DNA of 64,000 nt from Indolivaga macrotermitis. Lineage in GTDB: Bacteria > Bacteroidota > Bacteroidia > Bacteroidales > Dysgonomonadaceae. This document shows, piece by piece, positions 9,308 to 16,048 of the stretch (its first letter is position 1; every line of letters begins with the position of its first letter). Where the stretch lies: the NCBI RefSeq assembly GCF_900128985.1, contig NZ_FQUC01000001.1:434001-498000 (forward strand). The letters run 5' to 3'. The position numbers and the translations under genes were made by a program. The notes under the pieces are model-generated. The model made no database searches. It saw only the letters and a list, made by a program, of their open reading frames with translations, and was not told the DNA's origin.

Positions 9308-11446
9308 ATGATACAACACTTCAGATTACTGTTAATATCCCTATGGACAATTATTCTGCCACTTTCAGTTGCAGCTCAGATTCCTGATTTAGCATGGACT
9401 AAAACAGTTGGTGCCCGTACCGAACCTAAAGGAACAAAGGTGTTCAACGTCTCGGACTATGGAGCCAACCCTGATGGCACAACGCTTAATACACTCGCTA
9501 TCCAAAAAGCGATAGATGCCTGCGCCGCTTCGGGAGGGGGTACAGTTACTTTTTCGCCGGGTCGCTATCTTACAGGGTCTATTTATGTGAAAGCAGGTGT
9601 AAACCTTAATATACCAAAACGTACCGTACTGCTCGGAAGTCAGGATATAAACGACTATCCGGAGATGGATACACGTGTTGCCGGATTAGAAATGCGCTGG
9701 CCTTCGGCTTTGATTAATATTCTGGATCAGAAGAATGTAATGATCAGCGGAGATGGAATTGTACACGGACAAGGAAAGGTTTTCTGGGATTCATATTGGG
9801 CTTTGCGCCGCGATTATGAAAAACAGGGTTTACGCTGGATTGTCGATTACGACTGTAAGCGTCCTCGTACTCTCCTGATCTCCGAATCATCGGACGTAAC
9901 GGTAAAGGATCTAACTTTTCAACAGGCCGGATTCTGGACTATCCAGATCTTATATTCAACACAATGTACTGTTGACGGAGTGGTCATTCAGAATAATATA
10001 GGAGGGCATGGCCCCAGCACCGATGGTGTGGATATAGATTCGTCGTCACGTATATTGGTGCAGAATTGCGATATAGACTGTAATGACGATAACTTTTGCC
10101 TGAAATCGGGCAGGGATGCCGATGGTTTGAGGGTAAACCGCCCTACGGAATATATTGTGATCAGGGATTGTGTGTCGCGTGCCGGAGGCGGTTTGTTGAC
10201 CTGTGGCAGCGAAACATCCGGAGGTATACGCTATGTGTATGCCGAAAACCTGAAAGCTAAAGGAACAACGGTAGGTATCCGCCTGAAATCGGCGATGAAC
10301 CGTGGTGGTACTACTGAGCATATTTATGTGAACAATATAGAGATGGAAGATGTAGGAACAGTGTTCGAAGCAACAATGAACTGGAATCCTGCGTACAGCT
10401 ATTCTACATTACCTGAAGAATACGAAGGGAAAACATTACCCGACCATTGGCAGAAAATGCTGGAAAAAGTAGACCCGAAAGCCGGGATACCTTATTTCAA
10501 TGATGTGTATTTATCGAACTTCAATGTGAAAAAATCACGTCAAATGATGAGTGTGGCCGGAAGTCAGGAATCGCTGATGCGTAATTTTCATTTTTCGGAT
10601 ATCGATGCGGATGTAGAAGATTTCGGGGAAATAACTTTTGCGAAAGATTGGACTTTCGGTAACTATATAAAAATTAAAGCCCGTAGCCATGAACCGGCAA
10701 CCGTCAATAATTCGGTGAATGTGAAGATTCCCGAAAATGAGGCATTCCGGCAGGTCGAATTTCCATATCAATTGAAGACAGGCAACACTTCGATAGTTGC
10801 GGCGGCACATCCGGAGGTAGCCTTCTATTTACCGGAAATGGCAGGCAACCTGAAACTCGGGGTTATAGTCGGAAAAGAGAGTAAGTGGCTGAGCCAATTT
10901 AAGTCAAAGTCAGTCGAAAAGGCAAGCAATGGTTTGATATACAGGTATACCGGAGAAATTCTCGGAAAAGGGGCTCTGGATATACAAATTGTAACTATAC
11001 CGGATACAGATGGTATAGTACTGGAAGTAAAAGGAGATAACCTGCCGCAGGATGTCCGTTTGTTCTGGTCATATGGAGGTGCTTACGGTAAAGTGCTGGA
11101 TAAGAAAGAAACAGGATCGTTAAAGCCTTTGTATTGCAAAGACAATGTATTTAGTGTAGAAGAAAGTGCCTTCACGCTCTATTATGGAGAAAGTATGAAG
11201 CTGAGAGTAATCAATATGGTAGCACCTGTAACTTCTGATATCCGGCTTTCGGATGCCTTTGATCAGGAATCACCATTGATCTTTTTCGAGTCGGGAAAAG
11301 ATACCACTGCACCTGCACTGGCTGCTACACTTCCGCTTGTAAACGGGAAGAAAGAATATTTTTGTGTCTATAAGCAAAACGATAAAGCCGATTATAACCA
11401 CTTTATGTTACCTGCTTTGTTTAATAAGCTAAGTGCTTCAAAATAA
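9308..11446 (+). CDS. GH28 rhamnogalacturonan hydrolase-like enzyme with long C-terminal extension
   Basis: 712 residues with a signal peptide. The N-terminal part (about 45-470) is a right-handed beta-helix with SDYGANPDGTT, STDGVDID (D239) and DCNDDN (D260/D261) and a RLKS block, as in GH28. Where polygalacturonases carry GHG, this protein has a Gly run (RAGGGLLTCGSETSGG), so the usual His is not there; this pattern is known from rhamnogalacturonan-directed GH28 enzymes and fits the locus. Residues about 475-712 form a beta-rich region I cannot assign. It probably cleaves galacturonate-rhamnose bonds. It is translationally close to its neighbours (4 bases upstream, 7 downstream). Confidence 0.88.
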   Translation: MIQHFRLLLISLWTIILPLSVAAQIPDLAWTKTVGARTEPKGTKVFNVSDYGANPDGTTLNTLAIQKAIDACAASGGGTVTFSPGRYLTGSIYVKAGVNLNIPKRTVLLGSQDINDYPEMDTRVAGLEMRWPSALINILDQKNVMISGDGIVHGQGKVFWDSYWALRRDYEKQGLRWIVDYDCKRPRTLLISESSDVTVKDLTFQQAGFWTIQILYSTQCTVDGVVIQNNIGGHGPSTDGVDIDSSSRILVQNCDIDCNDDNFCLKSGRDADGLRVNRPTEYIVIRDCVSRAGGGLLTCGSETSGGIRYVYAENLKAKGTTVGIRLKSAMNRGGTTEHIYVNNIEMEDVGTVFEATMNWNPAYSYSTLPEEYEGKTLPDHWQKMLEKVDPKAGIPYFNDVYLSNFNVKKSRQMMSVAGSQESLMRNFHFSDIDADVEDFGEITFAKDWTFGNYIKIKARSHEPATVNNSVNVKIPENEAFRQVEFPYQLKTGNTSIVAAAHPEVAFYLPEMAGNLKLGVIVGKESKWLSQFKSKSVEKASNGLIYRYTGEILGKGALDIQIVTIPDTDGIVLEVKGDNLPQDVRLFWSYGGAYGKVLDKKETGSLKPLYCKDNVFSVEESAFTLYYGESMKLRVINMVAPVTSDIRLSDAFDQESPLIFFESGKDTTAPALAATLPLVNGKKEYFCVYKQNDKADYNHFMLPALFNKLSASK

Positions 11447-11453
11447 ACGGCAG

Positions 11454-12278
11454 ATGAGCAAATTTATCAGTGCACTTATTCTATGCTGCATGAATGTAGC
11501 GTTTGTAGCAGGGCAGAACGATACTACGGTATTCAACGTATTTTGCTTTCCACCCGATAAAGTACCTGTGATTGACGGTGATACCCGCGACTGGGATATC
11601 GTTCCGGCATCGTATGTCATCGGTATGGACGAAATGACCGAAGATGAAGGAAAGCATAGTAAAGCCGATAAAAATAATCTGGATATAAACGTGAAGGTAG
11701 GTTGGGTCGAAGGACAAAACCGGCTTTATTTCCTCTATGAAGCGTACGACAATTACTGGTCGTTTACCCGTGAAGGATTGGAGGTGGATATATTTGAGGT
11801 TGTGGTAGACGGTGACCGTTCGGGAGGCCCTTTTATCGATAAATTTTATCCGTTTAAGGATATAAGTAAAGAAGAGGCATGGGATCTTTTTCACGGGCGT
11901 CAGGCTCAGAACTATCATATCTATACTCCTTCGAAGAACGGCGATTGGTGTATGTACTGGGGACCACAGCAATGGCTGAAAGAAAAACCTTATTCGGATT
12001 ACAGTTATAAGTATGACTTTAAAGAAGGTGAAAGCGGAAAACTAACACTTGAATTCTATATCACGCCATTTGATTATGCTTCGCCCGATGGAGCTGAATA
12101 TTCGGCGGAATCGCAGTTACGGGCAAATAAATTAATTGGCTTATGCTGGGCGGTTATAGATTTTGATAATAGCGAAGGAAAATCGAAAGACGGTTTTTGG
12201 AATCTGTCGCGCCATCATACTATGTATGGCAACGCTTCAGAATTACGGACTTTCAGGCTGATGCCTCATGAGGATTAA
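11454..12278 (+). CDS. Secreted CBM9-like carbohydrate-binding protein
   Basis: About 274 residues. ATG 11454 is chosen because it yields a normal signal peptide (MSKFISALILCCMNVAFVAG); the upstream in-frame TTG at 11433 lies inside the GH28 gene. The opening PVIDGDTRDWDIVP and the later VDIFEVVVDGDRSGG are typical of CBM9-like domains, which form a beta-sandwich often fused to enzymes. Here the domain occupies the whole mature protein with no catalytic module. A role in holding or sensing pectic oligosaccharides is inferred from position. It ends the tight part of the pectin operon; a repeat-rich gap follows. Confidence 0.7.
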   Translation: MSKFISALILCCMNVAFVAGQNDTTVFNVFCFPPDKVPVIDGDTRDWDIVPASYVIGMDEMTEDEGKHSKADKNNLDINVKVGWVEGQNRLYFLYEAYDNYWSFTREGLEVDIFEVVVDGDRSGGPFIDKFYPFKDISKEEAWDLFHGRQAQNYHIYTPSKNGDWCMYWGPQQWLKEKPYSDYSYKYDFKEGESGKLTLEFYITPFDYASPDGAEYSAESQLRANKLIGLCWAVIDFDNSEGKSKDGFWNLSRHHTMYGNASELRTFRLMPHED

Positions 12279-12334
12279 TTTATCTATACTGGAAGAGTTC
12301 TTTGAAGGCATAGACATAGAAAAAATGAAAATCA

Positions 12335-12440
12335 GGTGTCACCTTTGTCACCTTTTGAGGGTTAAGATGTTGATATACATTTATATGAAAAGGTGACATG
12401 TGTATACTTTCTGTCACCTTTCTGTTTACTTTGTCACTTT
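12335..12440. repeat. TGTCACCTTT repeat cluster A
   Basis: Five copies of TGTCACCTTT or close variants: direct at 12337, 12346, 12412 and 12432, and inverted (AAAAGGTGACA) at 12388. GGTGTCACC at 12335-12343 is itself palindromic. The 3' half aligns with cluster B at 46267-46396, so these are two copies of one dispersed element and not chance repeats. Confidence 0.75.
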
Positions 12441-12477
12441 ATTGTATAAGACTTTTTATTACTTTAGCGCCCTGTTT

Positions 12478-12570
12478 AAGGCCTCAGGCCTTTTTATTGG
12501 TTTTGTAAGTGAAACGGCAATAGCCTGCTATAGTTTAAAAATATATCGTTAACTGCTTGCTGTTACCTAA
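12478..12570 (+). promoter_or_regulatory. Conserved leader element, copy 2, with palindrome
   Basis: Starts with AAGGCCT-C-AGGCCTT (12478-12492), in which both arms differ from copy 1 by compensating changes, and ends with TTGCTGTTACCTAA (12557-12570), 11 bases before the SGNH start codon. GGCAATAGC (12516-12524) can pair with GCTGTTACC (12559-12567) with one mismatch. TTTTGTAAGTG and AGTTTA are also shared with copy 1. A regulatory role is inferred. Confidence 0.5.
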
Positions 12571-12581
12571 TTTTTATAAAA

Positions 12582-13250
12582 ATGAAAAGACAAATGCATT
12601 TTCTATTCTTTTTGTTGCTGGCTATATTGCCGGTAACAGCACAGGATGCCCGTATCAAAATAGCTTGTATAGGAAACAGTATTACGGAAGGCGCAGTTGC
12701 CAGTGACCGGGTAAATAAGGGCTATGTGGGGCAATTGTCTCAAATGATGGGCAAGGGCTACGATGTGCGTAATTTCGGGGTGAGCGGGGCAACCGGATGC
12801 CGGAACACGTATAAACCATACGATAAATGCGATAAGTTTGAAGAAGCGAAAGCTTTCCTGCCGAATGTGGTTACTATAGCTTTGGGCACAAATGATTCTC
12901 AGCCGCGAGTATGGAATACCGGAGACTTTGCGTCGCATTTCGAATCCGATTTAGATTCATTATGTAATGTATTCGAATCGTTACCATCAAAGCCACGTAT
13001 ATACCTGTGCTTACCGATTCCTATTATGCCCAATACAAATTGGGAGCATCAACCAAAAGTATTGAAAGAAGAAATTATACCATTAATAAGAAAAGTAGCA
13101 GAAAAAAGAGGGTACGGCATTATCGACCTGTATTCGCAATTGTCGGGATGCGAAGATTGTTACCCTGATACCGACAAACTCCACCCGAATGACTTTGGTC
13201 ATGAGAAGATTGCCGAGTACATATATTCGGTACTGGTGAAAGAACAATAG
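12582..13250 (+). CDS. Secreted SGNH/GDSL esterase
   Basis: 222 residues with a signal peptide ending near VTAQ. SGNH blocks are visible: IGNSITEG with nucleophile S33, NFGVSGATG, LGTNDSQ, and DKLHPND with D198 and H201. The motif style differs from the two CE12 enzymes nearby, so this is a separate acetylesterase lineage related to sialate/xylan-type SGNH esterases. In this cluster it probably removes acetyl or other acyl groups from pectin side chains; the substrate is unknown. Confidence 0.85.
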   Translation: MKRQMHFLFFLLLAILPVTAQDARIKIACIGNSITEGAVASDRVNKGYVGQLSQMMGKGYDVRNFGVSGATGCRNTYKPYDKCDKFEEAKAFLPNVVTIALGTNDSQPRVWNTGDFASHFESDLDSLCNVFESLPSKPRIYLCLPIPIMPNTNWEHQPKVLKEEIIPLIRKVAEKRGYGIIDLYSQLSGCEDCYPDTDKLHPNDFGHEKIAEYIYSVLVKEQ

Positions 13251-13285
13251 GATAGTTAGTTAACCGAAAAACGGATTGAAAGAAG

Positions 13286-14764
13286 ATGAAACGGATATTT
13301 TTTATTATAGTTCTGGTTGCGGCAATAGGGCAAACCTTTGCAGCAACGTACAACGTGAAAGATTACGGCGCAAAAGGCGACGGTAAGCAAATAGATTCGG
13401 ATGCAATAAATAAGGCAATCGAAACAGCTTCGGCTAATGGCGGAGGTACCATATTCCTGCCTGCCGGAACCTATCTGAGCTATTCGATACGGATGAAAGA
13501 TAATATCACTCTTCATCTCGATGCAGGCAGTGTTCTTCTGGCGGCTTATCCCGTAGAGGATAGGGGATATGATATTGCAGAAGAGAATGAGCATAACAAG
13601 TTTCAGGATTTCGGGCATAGCCATTGGCAAAACAGCCTTATATGGGGTATCGGGTTAAGCGATATTTCTATCGAAGGACGCGGACGGATTGATGGACGGG
13701 GGCTTACCCGCGAAGAGAGCCGTTTACCCGGAGTAGGGAATAAAGCTATCAGTTTAAAACTATGTAAGAATGTTACGATCAAGGATGTGCAGATGGTCAA
13801 TTGCGGGCACTTCGCTCTCTTGGCAACCGGTGTCGACAATATGACTATCAACAATGTATGGGTAGATACAAACAGGGATGGATTTGATATAGATTGTTGC
13901 CGCAATGTCCGTATATCGGATTGTTCGATCAATTCTCCCTGGGACGATGCCATTGTTCTGAAAAGTAGCTTTGCATTAGGATTCTTCCGTGATACCGAAA
14001 ATATTACAATAACCAACTGTTATGTCAGTGGTTATGACAAAGGTTCTGTTCTGGGAGGCACATTCGAAAGGAAAGAGCCTCAGGCTCCCGACCATGGATA
14101 TGTGACAGGACGTATCAAGATGGGAACGGAGTCGAGCGGAGGTTTCAAGAATATCAGTATCTCTAATTCGGTATTCGAGAATTGCAGGGGTTTGGCTCTG
14201 GAGTCGGTCGATGGCGGTTCTTTAGAAGATATTGTAATCAGCAATATAACCATGAGGGATATTGTAAATGCTCCTATCTTCCTGAGGCTGGGTTCCCGCT
14301 TACGAAGCCCTAAAGGTACTCCTGTAGGAAAGATGGCGCGTATAACTATCAGTAACCTGAATGTTTACAATGCCGATTCGCGTTATGCTTCCATAATCAG
14401 CGGAATACCCGATAATTATATTGAGGATGTAGTACTCGACAATATCCGTATAGTGTATAAAGGTGGTGGAACGAAAGAGGATGCATTGCTCACCCCTCCC
14501 GAAAATGAGGCTGTATATCCCGAGCCGTGGATGTTCGGAACAATTCCTGCTTCGGGCTTCTTTATTCGCCATGCCCGTAATGTCGAACTGAATAATATTC
14601 AGTTAAGTTTTATGGCTCCCGACTATCGTCCGTCTCTGTGGCTCGATGATGTTGATGGCTGTCGCTTACTGAATTACAGGGCGAAAATACAAACAGGGGT
14701 GGAGCCTTATATTCAGAGTAATGTGACAGGTTTCGAAATGAATATGAGTAATATATCGGAATAA
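13286..14764 (+). CDS. GH28 glycoside hydrolase
   Basis: 492 residues with a short signal peptide (MKRIFFIIVLVAAIGQTFAA). Beta-helix features are clear: VKDYGAKGDGK near the start, NRDGFDID (D198), and SPWDDAIVLKS with the acidic pair D220/D221. A GHG motif is missing; the equivalent area reads MGTESSGGF. It is only distantly similar to the GH28 at 9308 and lacks its C-terminal extension. It likely hydrolyses galacturonate or rhamnose-linked bonds of pectin. It is the last pectin-related gene in this direction. Confidence 0.88.
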   Translation: MKRIFFIIVLVAAIGQTFAATYNVKDYGAKGDGKQIDSDAINKAIETASANGGGTIFLPAGTYLSYSIRMKDNITLHLDAGSVLLAAYPVEDRGYDIAEENEHNKFQDFGHSHWQNSLIWGIGLSDISIEGRGRIDGRGLTREESRLPGVGNKAISLKLCKNVTIKDVQMVNCGHFALLATGVDNMTINNVWVDTNRDGFDIDCCRNVRISDCSINSPWDDAIVLKSSFALGFFRDTENITITNCYVSGYDKGSVLGGTFERKEPQAPDHGYVTGRIKMGTESSGGFKNISISNSVFENCRGLALESVDGGSLEDIVISNITMRDIVNAPIFLRLGSRLRSPKGTPVGKMARITISNLNVYNADSRYASIISGIPDNYIEDVVLDNIRIVYKGGGTKEDALLTPPENEAVYPEPWMFGTIPASGFFIRHARNVELNNIQLSFMAPDYRPSLWLDDVDGCRLLNYRAKIQTGVEPYIQSNVTGFEMNMSNISE

Positions 14765-14797
14765 ATATATAATATTGCAGGATAAACTAATGAAACA

Positions 14798-15565
14798 ATG
14801 ATAAACAAGAAGGTTATTTTATCCGCATTATGTTGTATTATGTTATCTGTATCTGTAAATATAAACTCACAAACCAAGGTAATTGCTCATAGAGGTTATT
14901 GGGACTGCGAAGGTTCGGCCCAGAACTCTATTGCTGCCTTGAATAAGGCTCACGAGATTGGAGTTTACGGGTCGGAATTTGATGTAATCATAACTCCGGA
15001 TGGAGTGCCTGTGGTGAATCACGATGATGTAATCGAAGGTATGCGTATCGAAGATACTCCATACGAAAGAATTAAAGATCTAAAATTGAAGAACGGGGAA
15101 ACGCTTCCTACTTTGGAACAGTACCTCATAGCAGGTAAAGCCAATGAAGGGACTCAGCTGATATTAGAGATCAAACCTCACAGGGAAAAAGTGAATGAAG
15201 ACCGTGCGGTTGCTGCTACGTTGGCTTTAGTTACAAAATACAACCTACAAAAACAGGTAGAGTATATCTCTTTTAGCATGAATATCTGCAAAGAATTGCT
15301 ACGTCAATCCCCTGAGTCTCAAATAGCATATCTGGAAGGAGAGTTATCTCCGAAGGAAATTAAGGAAATAGGGCTTACAGGTATCGATTATCATTATAGT
15401 GTGTTCGAAAAGCATCCCGACTGGATTATTGAGGCCAAATCTTTAGGTTTATCTATTAATGCCTGGACTGTGAACGATCCACTGATAATGAAAACGCTTA
15501 TAGATCAACAAGTCGATTTTATTACAACAGACAAACCTGTTGAAGCTCAGGCTTTATTACGATAA
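14798..15565 (+). CDS. Glycerophosphodiester phosphodiesterase
   Basis: 255 residues with an N-terminal hydrophobic signal, so probably periplasmic. The GDPD catalytic set is present: HRG (H31, R32), SEFD (E60, D62) and HDD (H75), followed by LEIKPH. The family splits glycerophosphodiesters from lipid turnover into glycerol 3-phosphate and an alcohol. It is not an obvious part of pectin use, although it follows in the same direction 33 bases after the GH28 gene. A hairpin spans its stop codon. Confidence 0.92.
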   Translation: MINKKVILSALCCIMLSVSVNINSQTKVIAHRGYWDCEGSAQNSIAALNKAHEIGVYGSEFDVIITPDGVPVVNHDDVIEGMRIEDTPYERIKDLKLKNGETLPTLEQYLIAGKANEGTQLILEIKPHREKVNEDRAVAATLALVTKYNLQKQVEYISFSMNICKELLRQSPESQIAYLEGELSPKEIKEIGLTGIDYHYSVFEKHPDWIIEAKSLGLSINAWTVNDPLIMKTLIDQQVDFITTDKPVEAQALLR

Positions 15566-15570
15566 AGCCT
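15549..15570. terminator. Hairpin in the convergent GDPD/YjbQ junction
   Basis: AGGCTTTAT-TACG-ATAAAGCCT is a perfect 9-bp stem with a UACG loop, overlapping the GDPD stop codon. It has no following T-run on either strand, so it may be a transcript-end stabiliser and not a full intrinsic terminator. It lies between two convergent genes, which suits a bidirectional end. Confidence 0.5.
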
Positions 15571-15573
15571 TGC

Positions 15574-15984
15574 CTAGCTAAGTATTGTCGCCACAATAGA
15601 CCGTGAACCACCATCATTCCGGAATTCGCAAAGGTAGATACCTTGCCATGTCCCCAGATTAAGTTTATGATTGGTTATCGGTATGCTTAGTTCCATTCCT
15701 GTAAGTATAGATTTAGCATGGGCAGGCATATCATCATCGCCTTCCAATGTATGCTCATAATAAGGTTCGCGTTCCTTTACCAACTTGTTAAAGATAGAAT
15801 TAAGGTCGATACGTACATCAGGGTCGTAGTTCTCATTGATCGATAATCCTGCGGATGTATGTTTGATAAATAAATGGAGTATTCCATTTTCTGGTAAATG
15901 ATCTAGTTGATTAACTATCTCATTGGTAATGATATGGAATCCTCTTGGTTTACTCTTCAGTCTGATTTCTTTTTGATTTACCAT
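15574..15984 (-). CDS. YjbQ/UPF0047 family protein
   Basis: 136 residues, cytoplasmic, the usual length for the family. HTSAGLSINENYDPDVR, the DDMPAHAKS block and GTWQGIYLCEFR are family signatures; His and Glu residues there line a metal-like pocket in known structures. Some members have been reported to have thiamine-phosphate synthase activity, but the physiological role is unsettled. It stands alone between the GDPD gene and the PUL regulator. Confidence 0.88.
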   Translation of the reverse strand: MVNQKEIRLKSKPRGFHIITNEIVNQLDHLPENGILHLFIKHTSAGLSINENYDPDVRIDLNSIFNKLVKEREPYYEHTLEGDDDMPAHAKSILTGMELSIPITNHKLNLGTWQGIYLCEFRNDGGSRSIVATILS

Positions 15985-16048
15985 ATAAGTAGAATAATTT
16001 AGTTCTAGTATTATATGTCTTTGTTTGATGTCATGTCAAGTGGTTTGT

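Larger units (their letters stand above)
12279..12581. other. Gene-free interval with repeat cluster and leader element
   Basis: This 303-base gap between the CBM9-like gene and the SGNH gene carries no credible reading frame. It holds a cluster of TGTCACCTTT units (12335-12440), then the second copy of the conserved leader (12478-12570). No clear U-tract terminator was found, although AAGGCCTCAGGCCTTTTTATT at 12478 could act as a weak one. Confidence 0.7.
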
